Below the pieces are notes generated by a model. It was not told the origin of the DNA and searched no databases. It saw nothing but the letters and a program-made list of their open reading frames with translations. DNA of 64,000 bases from Panorpa germanica (taxonomy: Eukaryota > Arthropoda > Insecta > Mecoptera > Panorpidae). Position numbers and translations under genes: made by a program. Positions 49,669 to 62,639 of the stretch are shown piece by piece. Location of the stretch: contig OY783205.1 of assembly GCA_963678705.1 (NCBI GenBank), positions 26,961,034 to 27,025,033 on the forward strand, read 5' to 3'. The stretch's first letter is position 1. Each line of letters begins with the position of its first letter.

Positions 49669-52600
49669 TTATCTTTCACTGCTATTTTTCACTTGTGTCA
49701 AACCATTAAGTTCATTTTCTTCAGGTGCATCAGGATTTATTTTATCTTCCTCATCAAATATTTTCAAATCCTTGACATAGTACCAAACGCCAACGTCAAA
49801 TATTGTTCCCATGGCAACAAATCCAACAGCTGTAAGATTGAGAACGTATCTCAGCTGCTTCGCATTGTAGAGCCAACAGTTTCCTGTTCCTGCGCAGGTT
49901 TTCCCCCAGACAATACAAGTTGAGTCTAAAATCGCGCCAAAAAGAATTGGGGAAGGCATAAACGCGAACAATGTCACCAGCATTAAGTCAAACCCCATTG
50001 AAACTGGTTTATCTTTCTCATCAACGCACCTTAGGGATTTAAAAAAAACATCGTACAAAAACTTTAAAGACAAATTAATATCTTAATGCATCCCAGGTAA
50101 AAAATTGTCTTATCGTGTAGTTTTAAGCTACAAGGTAATATCAAGGTTAATTTTATACCTGGGATTTGTTATTTTGGTTACCTGACTGAAATTAAAAAAT
50201 TAGAAGCGCGTCCTGTAGATCCAGCAAACTTTAGTAAACAAACGACAGCTAAAAACATATAAAACTCACGTACGCAGTTCACTGTACAACTTCCTGGAGT
50301 AGCAGTCCCTCCAAGGTCAAATACATCCGCTTTTAAAGCAGATTTCACTGGATTATTAATGCAGCTACATCCGGTAAACATCTATAAAAATCTATGAAAT
50401 TTATCACCATTTTAAAGAACGATATTTCTTACACATAAAGAGTACCTTCGATCCATCTTCCAGTGTAATTTGATCCTTACATCCTGCGTGACAGGCTGAG
50501 ATATATGTAGTGACGTTATCCTCAGAGCAGACTGGAGAATATTGGACGTAATCACATCCGCAAGTAGCGCTACAATTTGGCATTTTGTCTAGTCTGAAAT
50601 ATAAACATTTATTGTACGAGAAATATTGATAAGAAAATAATATCCCAGTAAACATTTTGGAGTAAATTCTACTTAATTTCTATTACATATCATGAGTTTT
50701 TTGTCTGGAACGTGTTCGTTTTCTATTCAGTCGTTCATAGGAAAGGCCCTTTTTATGACCTACAGAGATCGCAACGACGGTTCACTGCTGAATTAAAAGC
50801 GGAGTCGGTTTATGATTTATGACCGGAGTTATAAACTTGACACTAGCAGGGATATCAGGGGTATAAAACTTAATGGAATTCTACTTTTTAAAGTCTGCAA
50901 AATATAAATATTTAAATGAAGAAATAAATAGATGTAATCTTTAGTACGGATCGTGATTTTTTTAATGAATATTATTCATCTTCAACAATACTCGTTATAT
51001 TAGTTTTTTACATTGTCTTACCATCGCTAGATTCTATCTTCGTTTATATACATTATATTCGGGGATTGAGGGAGATAGCGTCTGTCTATTACCATTAAAG
51101 AAATATTTGTTGAAAAAGGATAGCATATACTTTAAGCATACTGTACTGAACAAAATACTATACAAGTGTAACGGTGAAAAATATATTTTACTTGTCTAAC
51201 CGCATCTCGTTTCTCTCTCACTTTGGAATAAATGAGATGAAAGTGAACTTGAATAGAATTGTACGAGTGACTCGAACTTCACCAAATAGGGCACTTCACC
51301 AAATTGTTTACTGGGTTATAACAAGAATAATTAACTTACTTTCCAAATTCGTCTAGTGTTACATTGTTATCATTTGCTTCACACCCAAGAAAAATATATG
51401 AGATCAAACCAAGCACTGATATGATCGATACGATGATATTACACGCGGCCATTATCCTGTGGTGTTATATATTCATTAATATTGCTAATTTAAGGTTATT
51501 GAAATACGTGATAAAGATACCTTGCTCTTGGCTTCCATTTCGTGACAATTATTCCAGAGGTAAGAACCCCAAAAGCTGAGAACACCAGACCACATGTTCC
51601 TGTGACTAAACTAGCTGTAGAAGCACTTTGATGGTACTGAATTTCAATGTATTTTGCCATGAAAATCCAATATGGAAGATAACCCATGCAGTAGAACGCT
51701 GAGGCAGTGTTGTTAATCATATAGATGCGATTTGTAAAAAGTCTTTTAAATGTGTCCACCATATCTGTTAGAAATGATCAGTTTATTACTAAAAATTCAC
51801 AATGATTTGCTTGCCTAATGGGCTTATGTCCAGTGTCTTAATTTCTATAAAAGTGTACTATATATTGATAAAGTTGGTTACTAGAACCTCAAATGTTCAA
51901 TCATTTTTTAATAACACCTTACATGTTAAGAGATAATAACAATTAAAAAAGTCATTTTGTGTCTTTAATTATTCAAGGGATTCAACGTTGTACACATTCC
52001 AAATGCATGTGACATCACACCCGCTGCCAACCTTACAGCTCATAAATCTCTGCTATATGTATTTATATATCAAAATATCAAATATTATTATTTCAAGAAA
52101 CAATAAAATTTCAATATTATGTCTGCCTTAGCAGGGTTAAATAAAATAAAAACTTATTATTCTTTGACTTGACTTGATATTTCGACTACCAACAGCTACA
52201 AAACATTACGACAGCACTGACCTACTCAACAAATAACTGACGTTAAAATACATTTCACGTCATACAAATATGGCCGACCATCTCACAGCGCTAAAACTAC
52301 AATTCAAACTTTTAATTGCTATATCTCCGTCAACATTTAGATATTTAATAAAATAGACACGCCAATACACATTTATTAACATCAATTTCAATCAACAATT
52401 GAAAAATCGACCACTAGAAAATTTCCTAAACTGACCTTTCACAGAAGCTGGTAACTGAGATGGCATCTGATCATCTGTTGATATCAGTAATCCGGCTCTT
52501 TGTTTCGCTTTTGCTATACCTCTTCTCTTTATAGTTTTTGGTAATATTTTTGGGAAGCAACCAATGAAGGTTGCAAGTATTGTGATTGGGATCATCAACA

Positions 52601-53739
52601 CGAACCATCCGATCCACCAAGCTCCTAACCAACGAGGATCACCTTCAGTTATGGTAGGTGTTAACGTTGGCGACACATAGAACTTCAAACACAGACTCGC
52701 CAAAGCGTAGCCCATGGATGGTCCAAGCATTCGGAGGAAGTACGAGAAACCTACAATCCAGATAGAAAATATAGCGTACAGAGAGATAGAGAGATAATGT
52801 AACTAGAAGAACTCACTGATGAGAGCTGGCGTTATGGATTTTTTGACATTATCATCCATGTAACAAACCCCAAGAGTGTAGATTATCGAATTACCGATCC
52901 CCGAAACAAAGTGGGAAAAAAATAAAATCACTTGCGGAGAAAAAGTTCCTTTATCTTCATTACACGTTGCACCACGTTCTGTAAGTTCCAAAGAAAAATA
53001 AAAAACAAAGATATAAATGATTTATTAAAATCTTTAAATACCTTGTCCTCTGCACAAAATATTATCCTTGATTTTTTCCAGAACTTCAAACGTAGCATTG
53101 TCATCAGGAATTGCACCATATTCGGTTGTTAAAAGTAACGCATCTTCCCCTGGACCGTAAAGTAAGTGCGGTAAAGCAGTTAAGAAGCAGTTGAAGACAA
53201 TGCAATAGGATCCAAACGCAATCCATCGAGGTCTGTGACCTTTACCAGCGAAATAGTTGAACAAAACTGAACCAAACATTTGGCTAATGTCACTTCCTAC
53301 TGATATGATACCTTAACACGAATAAGCAAATAGTGAAATCATCATCATGTCAAAAATAAGTATACAAATGTGTTAAATGGTTATGGATGGTTACCTGTTG
53401 TCTTGCTTGGAATTTTGAATCTTTTCTCTATGGAAGTGATTGTGCCGTTGAAGTAGGCATGCCAGGCTGCTGACATGCAACCCAGGAAGCCGTAAATTAA
53501 GACGTAAGAGTTCTTTGTTGCAAATCTAACACAGAAATTTAATATCTATGTATCACCACGACCTATTACTTTTTATCTAAAACAATCACAAACCTTTGCA
53601 GGAAGGAACCCTTAAATATCCAAATTCCACACGTGGTTTCTTCAGTAATTGGTAGGTCTTTAAACATTTCATCGTAATCCAGAGGAGCACCATTCAATTT
53701 AGTAGTTGATTCATCATTTCTCTCGCAATTAGTTTGCAT
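49669..53739 (-). CDS. OATP tandem paralog 1 (10 exons, 697 aa), Oatp74D-like
   Basis: Exons in coding order: 53739-53594, 53525-53395, 53311-53042, 52978-52817, 52750-52436, 51764-51521, 51456-51340, 50593-50446, 50381-50182, 50029-49669. All GT-AG and in frame. A 12-TM organic anion transporter: NGTITSIEKRFKIPSK and GIISVGSDISQMFGS in the N-terminal half; the OATP signature GDPRWLGAWWIGW at about residue 274; TKWKPRARIMAA in the second half; a Kazal-like extracellular domain (CSATCGCDYVQYSPVC, ACHAGC) at about 469-510; then GTATPGSCTVNC and the last helices ending in a short polar tail. Ecdysone-importer (Oatp74D) relationship is inferred from the TGIISVG-DISQ region. Two introns are almost wholly MITE sequence, and a LINE abuts the stop codon. 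Confidence 0.9.
50643..51317. mobile_element. CCCAGTAAACA-termini element filling intron 7 of OATP paralog 1
   Basis: TCCCAGTAAACATTTTGGAG on the left and CAAATTGTTTACTGGGT on the right. The right 40 bp match the end of the 6589-6848 copy (AATAGGGCACTTCACCAAAT). At about 675 bp it makes up nearly all of the 746-bp intron. Confidence 0.8.
51817..52421 (-). mobile_element. hAT-like MITE family 2, copy 5, in intron 5 of OATP paralog 1
   Basis: Left AATGGGCTTATGTCC terminal repeat is present. The right end stops inside CGACCACTAGAAAATT, without the outermost GGACACAAGCCC. The element ends about 15 bp from the exon 5 splice donor. Confidence 0.85.
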
Positions 53740-54879
53740 AATGTTGGAGGCAATAAACTTTTTATGAATATAAGAATATAAGTCTCTTCTGAATATCTTA
53801 TAATATAATTAATTAATAATGTATATATATAACCATTTTATTTACATAATTTTTATGCAGCACATACGTTTAAATGTAAACAATCCAATCTTTAAAATAT
53901 AACTCGTTTATTCTGAACACATTACCGTTTCAACTTTGCTAAAATAATATTGCTAGATGTTGCACATTTTATGTTTATTTAATTTAATTTAATTTTTAAT
54001 TATTCACACACACATACAAATGATCTACGTAATAACAACGATTTATACCTTCTATTTATTTAATTTATTTTTTAATTCCAAAAGAATTTATTATCAATTT
54101 CTAAAGTCAGAAACAAACTTTCGATTTTTAAACTTGAAATTTATGAGAATGAAATATATCGCTATATGTCAACCTGATGCTGTAATTGAAATGAATTATA
54201 TCCAATCAAATTATCAACGAATTTATAACATAGACCAGTCTACATAGAACTTAGTTTTAATAAATAATTCAAGACGCCAGACTGATGTGTCTTCGTGGAC
54301 AACTCCTAAAACAGCAGTATTTTTTATCAAAGAAAAAGTTTTTAAAATCAAAACTATGTGTTTCAACTGTTGCTTCGACTGGCCTAATGCGTGCTAATCC
54401 ATTTAAAGTCATTTCCTTATTAAAGTAACTTAGTTAAATTACTAGAGGGGCTACGATAGGCGGTCAATGTCACAGAATCATACACGCAGCACAATGACCT
54501 TCAATCAAAATTAATTTTCGTATTAATGTACATAATTTGTTTATAATCTTGAGTCATCTGTTGCAGAAAACAATATATTTGTGTATCAATTGTATCAACA
54601 AGAAGTAAAAAATTGTATTAAATGAACAAGTTGTCAGATCATACTTTTTGGAGAATATTAAGATACTAATAAGTATGCCTAACTAAAAAGGAAATATTTG
54701 TAATAGAAAGAAGCATATTGTGCTTCTTATTATATTTCATTTGCTTTGTACAAAAAAATCCGTGAGACAGAAGAAATCATGAATTATTAATTATATTTTG
54801 GCTATCACAAACATTTACAGGAAGGAAAGCACTTCGACAAATATATTTAAATAAACAATGCATTTAAAAAAAATATATA
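53740..54879. other. Spacer between OATP paralogs 1 and 2
   Basis: Upstream DNA of paralog 1. The frame at 54020-54247 is not supported as a gene. CATAGACCAGTCT near 54230 and TAGGCGGTCA near 54458 recur at similar distances upstream of paralog 2. Confidence 0.5.
54461..54472. promoter_or_regulatory. Possible nuclear-receptor-like double half-site upstream of OATP paralog 1
   Basis: CGGTCAATGTCA consists of two abutting hexamers related to the AGGTCA half-site. The matching position upstream of paralog 2 reads CGGTCAGGGTCA. Conservation between paralogs is seen; receptor binding is inference. Confidence 0.22.
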
Positions 54880-54907
54880 TTTATTATTTATATAAAAACG
54901 CATATTG

Positions 54908-57673
54908 TTATCTCTCAAAATTACTTTTTCCTTCTACTAATTCGTTCATTTCATTGTCTTCAACATTTGTATGTGTATTAATTTTGTCTTCTTCATCAAA
55001 TATTTTCAAATCCTTAACAAAATACCAAACGCCAGCGTCAAATATAACTCCTATAGCTATAAATGCAGCAGCTGTTAGATTAAGAACATATCTCAGCTGC
55101 TTTCCGTTGTAGAGCCAACAGTTTCCTGTCCCAGTGCAAGTTTTACCCCAAACAATACAAGTTGAGTCTAAAATCACGCCATAAAGAATTGGGGAAGGCA
55201 TAAGCGCGAATAAAGTCACAAGCATTGTGTCGAACCCCATAGAAATTGGTTTATCTTTTTCATCAACACATCTTAAAAGAATTAAAAGGTTAAAAACTTA
55301 GTAACATATTTAAATCTTGCGTTGAATTAGTTACCTAATTGAAACCAAAAAGTTTGTTGCTCGTCCTGTTGATCCAGAAAATTGCAATATACATAAAACA
55401 GCAACGAACATATAAAACTCTTTTAGACAGTCTACTTTACAGCTCCCTGGAGTGGCGGTCCCTTCGAGTTCAAATATATTTCTTACATCTGCTTTTAAAA
55501 AAGAGTTTCTTGGATTACTAATGCAGCTACACCCGGTAAATATCTATAAAGCAATTTAACACTATTTATAATTCTTGATAGATATCTAATATATTCTTAT
55601 ATTCAAGGACCTTCGATCCATCTTCTACTGCAACTTGATCCTTACATCCTGCGTGACAGGCTGAGATATATGTAGTGACATTATCCTCAGAGCAGACAGG
55701 AGAATATTGGACATAATCACATCCGCAAGTAGCGCTACAATTAGGCATTTTATCCAGTCTGAAACATGAATATTATTTGCAGAATTATTGATTAATAAAT
55801 GATTGCAATTTAAGACTCAGGACCTACTTTCCAAATTCATCTAAAGTTACATTATTATCATTCGCTTCACATCCCAATAAAATGAATGAGAGAAAACCAA
55901 GGACTGCTACAACACCAACGACTACGTTCCAAGCAGCCATTATCCTATGTGATTAAACAATTAATATCCCTCAATTAAGTCTATATGAAGATGTGCTAAG
56001 GAGTACCTGGCCCTTGGTTTCCATTTCGTGATAACCATACCGGCAGTTAGAATGCCAAAAGCTGAGAAGACCAAACCACATGTACCTGCAACTAAATTAG
56101 CTACCGAGGCACTTTGATGGTATTGAATTTCAATATATTTCGCCGTGAAAATCCAATATGCCATGCCCCCCATGCAGTAGAAAATGGTTGCAAAGTTATT
56201 GATCATATAAATACGGTTTGTATAAAGTCGTTTGAGTGTGTTCCTCATATCTGTTGGAAAACAACCTCAGGTTTACAAAACGGTTCCAAAATGTGTAACA
56301 ATGTCTTCTTAAACTGACCCTGAAATGATGCTGGTAACTGAGGAGGAGTCTGTTCAGTTATGGATGACTGTAGACTTGCTAGTTTGGCTTCAACAATGGC
56401 TTTTCTTTTCACAGTCTTTGGTAATGTTTTTGGGAAGCAACCAATCACTGTAGCAACTACTGCAAGCGGAATTATAACCACGAACCATCCTATCCACCAA
56501 GCTCCTAACCAACGTGGGTCGTTGTTGGTTATAGTTGGTGTTAACGTCGGGGAGATATAGAACTTCAAGCAAAAACTTGCCAATGCGTAACCAATAGAAG
56601 GCCCAAGCAATCGAAGAAAATAAGATAAACCTGTAATACGTCGATCATGTAAAAATTTGTAAGAATTGAGAAAATAAAATAAACTTACTGATAACAGCTG
56701 GGGTCATAGATTTTTCGACGTTATCATCCATGTAACAAACCCCAAGATTGTAGATTATCGAATTACCAAACCCACATACAAAACTAGCAAGGAACATAAT
56801 CGCTTGAGGAGCAAAGCTTCCTTGGTCTGTGTTACAAGTAGCTTCACGATCTGTAAGAATAGATATTTAACATTTAGATATTTAATAAAATAGACACGCC
56901 AATACGCATTTATTAACATCAATTTCAATCAACAATTGAAAAATCGACCACTAAAAAATGAGGACACAAGCCCATTACTAATTACCTTCTCTACATAAAA
57001 TATTATCCTTGATTTTCTCTAAAACTTCAAAGGTAGCATTGTCATCAGAAATACCGCCATATTCCGTAGTTAAACTCAAAGCATCTTCTCCTGGACCGTA
57101 AAGTAAGTGCGGAAGAGCATTTAAGAAACATTTGATTACAATGCAATAACTTCCAAATGCAATCCATCGAGGTCGGTGTCCTTTACTAGCGAAATAGTTA
57201 AACAAAACCGAACCAAACATTTGGCTGATGTCTCCCCCTATTGACAAGGTACCTGAACACAGAATCAATCGATTAAATTGATAGTAAAGTCAGTAACGTT
57301 GGAAATATAAGCAGTATCATGATGCCTACCTATTGCTTTACTAGGAATTTTATATCGTTTTTCTATGGAAGTGATGGTGCCGTTGAAGTAGGCTCCCACT
57401 GCGCCACACATGCAACCTAAGAATCCGTAAATAAAGACATACGAATTCTTAGTTGCAAACCTAATTAATGACAAATTAATGATTGACTTCTTTATGGTAA
57501 TGTTTCTAATATATTGTCCTTACAAACCTTTGCAAGAAAGAACCTTTAAGTCCCCAAATTCCACATGTGGTTTCTTCAGTAATTGGTAAATTCTTAAACA
57601 TTTCTTTATAATCTACAGGAGCAGCAATCAACTTATTAGTGGCTTCATCATTCGCTTCAGTATTAGTCTGCAT
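54908..57673 (-). CDS. OATP tandem paralog 2 (10 exons, 699 aa), Oatp74D-like
   Basis: Exons in coding order: 57673-57528, 57460-57330, 57252-56986, 56850-56689, 56630-56319, 56250-56007, 55944-55828, 55758-55611, 55543-55335, 55271-54908. Same exon pattern as paralog 1. A 12-TM OATP with signature NDPRWLGAWWIGW, Kazal-like domain (CSATCGCDYVQYSPVC), and last exon LDSTCIVWGKTCTGTGNCW. Differences: exon 3 is one codon shorter and reads TLSIGGDISQ; exon 9 is three codons longer and begins IFTGCSCI, so that exon carries no initial Met. The exon 8 donor GTCCTTGA is weak. An AATAAA (minus) lies 23 nt after the stop. Intron 3 is only 135 bp, most of it a MITE end. Confidence 0.9.
56871..56976 (-). 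mobile_element. hAT-like MITE family 2, copy 6 (one end only)
   Basis: About 105 bp of the family's AGTGGTCG end with intact terminal AATGAGGACACAAGCCCATT. It forms most of the 135-bp intron 3 of OATP paralog 2. Confidence 0.88.
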
Positions 57674-58735
57674 ATTGCTAAAGCCAACAAACTATTTGTG
57701 TACCAATATTATAAGACTGTAATAAAGAAATGAATAAAGTAATTAATGATTGAAGATTTGAAGAATGAAGAAGTTATAGACGGTGGAAGATATGGAAAGA
57801 AAATGCAGGAATAATGAATAATGCAGGAATGAATTATTACAAATGAAATAATAAGATGAAAAGCACTTATTTGTTGACACTTTACTTCAAAAAAATACTC
57901 ATTTTAATATTAAATGATAAAAAAAGATATTTGTTTTTATTTTATTTTTAAGTATCTAATCTTGATAGAAATATCTCCATCACTCACTATAAATAATACA
58001 AATAAAATATTATTTGACGTACTTAACAAAAATGCCTTGTAACTGACACTGATACTATTTATTTAATTTAATATTTAAATTTAAACAAATTTTTTATCAG
58101 TTTTTAATGTTAAAAATATATTTTGTATTTTTCAAGCTTAAATGCAAAACTTCTTTGTATATAAATCAGACGCTATACATTAAAATATATGTGTATATAC
58201 ATGTATAACATAGGCCAGTCTGTTAAGAACTTAATCTGCACAAACATTCTAGCTACTTGTCTGTGGGCTTTGATTGTATTAACAATATAATGTTTTCTAA
58301 AATAAAAAAATTATTTTAAATGTTCCTTTTTATATTTAACTTATAGTTTGACTGGGTTAGGAAATGCTTAATCCATTTAATGCTACTTCCTTATTAAAAT
58401 GCAAGAATATGTAGAACTTAATTTGAACGATTGGAGGAGGGATTAAGGTAGGCGGTCAGGGTCATCGAAGCGTACGCACATTACGTTCTATCATTAAACT
58501 TTGCGTTAATTTATTTAAATACACATTGTTTTATTACAAAGGATGATTTAGCATAATTAATGTGACCCTTCTGTGTTAGTTAAACATAGATTCTTTTCTC
58601 AAAATTAATTTTAACAAGATAAATTTAAATAAACAATAAATTTTCTTCAAAAATATATTTAATAAAATATAACAGTGTTAAAAATAAAATAAGAAACAAC
58701 CAACTATAAGTACAATATTTTATAAAAATATTTAA
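57674..58735. other. Spacer between OATP paralogs 2 and 3
   Basis: No gene seen. Contains CATAGGCCAGTCT (about 58208) and TAGGCGGTCAGGGTCA (about 58449), matching blocks upstream of paralog 1. Confidence 0.5.
58453..58464. promoter_or_regulatory. Possible direct-repeat nuclear-receptor site upstream of OATP paralog 2
   Basis: CGGTCAGGGTCA is two adjacent GGTCA-type half-sites with no spacer, about 780 bp before the start codon. The corresponding place before paralog 1 has CGGTCAATGTCA. Confidence 0.25.
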
Positions 58736-61475
58736 TTATTTACCAATATTATTTTTCTTTTCTTTTAATTCGTTCATTTCATTTTCTTGTTTATTTTCAT
58801 GTGAATTTATTTTTTCTTCTTCATCAAATATTTTTAAGTTCTTTACATGGTACCAAACGCCAACGTCAAATATGGTTCCCATAGCTACAAACGCAGCTGA
58901 TGTAAGATTAAGAACATATCTCAGCTGCTCCCCATTGTAGAGCCAACAATTTCCTGTTCCTGCGCAGGTTTTACCCCACACAACACAAGTTGAATCTAAA
59001 ATCGCGCCAAAAAGAATTGGGGAAGGCATAAACGCGAATAATGTCATCAACATCCAATCAAAACCCATGGAGACTGGTTTGTCTTTCTCATCAACGCACC
59101 TTAGAAGGTTATAAAAAAATAATTATCAAAAATTGTGTAAACACAAAATGCATTTGTTGTTTTAGTTACCTAATTGAAACTAAAAAGTTAGTGGCGCGTC
59201 CAGTAGCTCCAGAGAACTTAAGCAAACAAACGACAGCTAAAAACATATAAAACTCATTAAGACAATCCACTGTACAACTTCCTGGAGTAGCAGTCCCTCC
59301 AGGTCCAAATGCATCCATGTTGAAAGTAAAGTTGTCCGAGTTGTTGATGCAGCTACATCCGGTAAACAACTACAAAACCATTAACGCCATTTTAAACTAT
59401 GGTACATAAAAGATACATTCTATGCTCAAGGAATCAACCTTTGATCCATCTTCCAGTGTAATTTGATCCTTACATCCTGCGTGACAGGCTGAGATATATG
59501 TAGTCACGTTATCTTCAGAGCAAACTGGAGAATACTGGACGTAATCACATCCGCAAGTAGCGCTACAGTTTGGCATCTGATCCAGCCTAAAACGTGAACA
59601 TTTTCTTGTACTAATAGTGATAAGAAAATCACTAAATTTTGAGAGACTTACTTTCCAAATTCGTCCAGTTTTACATTGTTATCATTCGCTTTACATCCCA
59701 GAAAAATGTACGAGATCAAACCAAGGACTGATATAACAGCTACGATTATATTCCACGCGGCCATTACCCTAAGTGATTAGATATTTATTTAGCTATCTAA
59801 ACTATTGTTTAGCTAAATTATTTATCAAAATACCTTGCTCTTGGCTTAAATTTCGTGATGACCATACCGGTGGACAAAATTCCAACAGCTGAGAATACCA
59901 GTCCAACTGTACCTGTAACCAAACTAGCTGTAGAAGCACTTTGATGGTATTGAATCTCTATGTATTTCGCCATGTAGATCCAGTAAGGCATGTACCCCAT
60001 GCAGTAGAACATGGAGGCCAAATTATTGATGATGTAAATACGGTTTGTACAAAGTCGTTTGAGTGTGTTCAGCAAATCTGTTAGACAACATAAAGATCAC
60101 AAAACTATTTCCTAAATTTATCGTCACTAAAGATGTTGTCATAAACTTACCTTTTGCTGACGCAGGTAGCAGAGCAGCAGCTGGCATCTGCTCTTCCTTG
60201 GAGAGCTTCAGTTTAGCTTTTAATTTAGCATCTGCAATAGCTTTCCTTTTTACAGTCTTTGGTAATACTTTTGGAAAACAGCCAATCAAAGTCGCAAGTA
60301 TTGCGATGGGGATCATTATGACGTACCAGCCTACCCACCAGGCTCCCAACCATCGAGGATCCGAATTTGTTATGGTTGGTGTCAACGATGGAGAGACATA
60401 TAACTTCAAACAAAAACTGGCCAACCCGTATCCCAATGAAGGACCAAGGAGTTGTAGGAAGTATGATAAACCTGTAATGCGTTCGGAATTTATAGATATG
60501 AAGAAATAAGAAATTCATCGTAAACTTACTGATGAGAGCTGGTGTTTTAGACTTTTCAACGTTATCATCCATGTAGCAAACCCCAAGAGTGTAGATTATT
60601 GAAGTACCGATCCCAGCAACACAACTTGAAAGGAGCATTACAACTTGGGGCGCGAAGCTTTCTTTCTCTGTGGTACAGGTAGCTCCGCGATCTGTAATAT
60701 TGTTTAAATAAATGAAGAACAAGATCATATCAGAATGACCACAATATAAAGAAAAGTGTATGCCGAATATAAAATGGTTAAAATCAATAAATACCATCCC
60801 CCCTGCATAAAATGTTATCCTTAAATTTCTCTAAAACTTCCAATGTAGCATTTGCATCAGGAATGGCGCCATGTTCTATCGTTAAACTCAAAGCATCTTC
60901 TCCTGGACCGTAAAGTAGGTGAGGAAGAGCTTTGAGAAAGCAATTAAGAACAGTGCAGTAAAATCCAAATGCAATCCATCGAGGCCGGTGGCCTTTACTA
61001 GCGAAATAGTTGAACAAAACTGAACCAAACATTTGACTAAAATTTCCTAATATTGATAAAGAACCTAAACAGAAAATTTAAAGTTAAAATTAACAGTATA
61101 TTATTAAAGTAATCTCTAAATAAATAAGTACTACATACCGATTGTTCTACTGGGAATTCCATATCTTTTCTCTATGGATGTGATTGTCCCGTTGAAATAG
61201 GCATGCAACGCTGCTGAGACACAACCAAGGATACCGTAGATTATTACATACGAATTCTTCGTGGCAAACCTAACACAAGAATATAGTCAGATTTCTATTA
61301 AAACATTGTTTTATTTTGCTTGGACATACCTTTGCAGAAAGGCGCCTTTAAATATCCCAATCCCACACGTCGTTTCTTCGGTAAGTGGTAAATCCTTAAA
61401 CATTTCATCATAATCAATGTCATCTGCGATTAACTTATTAGTTGATTCATCTTTCGTTTCTTTGTTAGGCTGCAT
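58736..61475 (-). CDS. OATP tandem paralog 3 (10 exons, 700 aa), Oatp74D-like
   Basis: Exons in coding order: 61475-61330, 61269-61139, 61064-60795, 60691-60530, 60471-60151, 60077-59834, 59768-59652, 59586-59439, 59369-59170, 59099-58736. All GT-AG, in frame. Transporter features as in its neighbours: NGTITSIEKRYGIPSR, signature SDPRWLGAWWVGW, TKFKPRARVMAA, Kazal-like CSATCGCDYVQYSPVC, and a Lys/Glu-rich tail. The region usually reading GIISVG-DISQ is SLSILGNFSQ here, so the otherwise conserved Asp is lost. Exon 5 is the longest of the set (321 nt) through a Lys-rich and Ala-rich intracellular loop. No MITE lies in its introns, unlike paralogs 1 and 2. Confidence 0.9.
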
Positions 61476-62639
61476 ATTACTGCAGGTAATTAACCAATAC
61501 AATACAAGAATAAAATTAACAACGTTTACTCGTTTCTTTGTTAATACATTTTAAAATAAAACGAGGAAAACTAATTAGAAAATACTTCTATTTTTTTTTT
61601 TACTATTTTTAATTTATTTATTGTTACACAACACAAGCAATGGTGCTTACTGTTTCAAGCACAGAACGCTTTCAACTTTGTTGCGGACAAATCACTTATT
61701 TAATTATTAAAATGTAACCAAAAACAAAATGATATTTCATAAAAATAATCTACGAATATTACTGCAATTAAAATGTTATATAACATGCTTAATAAAAATG
61801 ATTTATCATTTCTTTATTGTTATTTATTTAGTTTACTGTTTGGATTTAAAAGAATATATATATCAGTTTTTAAGTAAACAACAAATTTAAATGTTGAAGC
61901 TTATATTAAATTTTAAACTTCTATGTCTTTCGACATGATGCTGTAATTAAATTGGGTAATTATCTTTTATTAAATTATACACATAGACTAGTACATGAGC
62001 GTCTGCAGAAAACTTGACAGGGGGTAATAAAATTATTATTAAATCTTTATTGACCTAATTTACATTCTAGTATCTAGTGAGAGTTTCAATATCTGAGAAG
62101 GAACAGAGGTAAGCACGCTATTTGTCCCCTTTTTTGAACGTCTATGGATACAGTCTATTTATTTTAATATATGGTAATATTGTACACGTACATTTGTAGT
62201 GAGTATGTCTCTTTTCATGTTAATATTACGTTTCTGATATATAAGTAGCTCAATATTTTTATTCTTAATATTAATTTGTGTGTAACAACTTTGGATATTT
62301 CTTAGCACTAAACCAATAATACATTTACAAATACATTTATAATTAAACCAGAATGTTCTATGACATATACTGAACCCTTCAGATTTTCTTTGTTTGCAAA
62401 TGTTTTTTTATAATCTCAGGAATTTAAATTTCATTTACCTCTCGACTGAATGAAAAACTGTCGAAGTACTGAAAATGTAATTTTTGATTGCTTATACAAT
62501 TGATATTTATAATGTTATATTTAAGCAAATTATTATTTAAATTTTAGAAATTGGCAAATAGAAATATAACAACATGTATACATGTAAAAATAAAATAAAA
62601 TATCCATTTGTAAATACAATATTTTATAAAAATAAATTT
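61476..62639. other. Spacer between OATP paralogs 3 and 4
   Basis: No gene seen; AT-rich. ACATAGACTAGTAC near 61980 is a weaker form of the block upstream of paralogs 1 and 2. The GGTCA pair is not found here. Confidence 0.5.

Noticed and set aside
52392..52435. Extension of the OATP paralog 1 exon 5 frame past the donor
   Set aside because: Paralogs splice at the corresponding GTCAGT/GTAAGT donor; the extra residues are MITE-derived intron sequence.
54020..54247. 75-codon frame between OATP paralogs 1 and 2
   Set aside because: Phe/Tyr/Asn-rich translation of AT-rich DNA, not shared with the other spacers.
60063..60509. 148-codon plus-strand frame
   Set aside because: It is the antisense shadow of exons 5 and 6 of OATP paralog 3, whose sense frame matches its paralogs.
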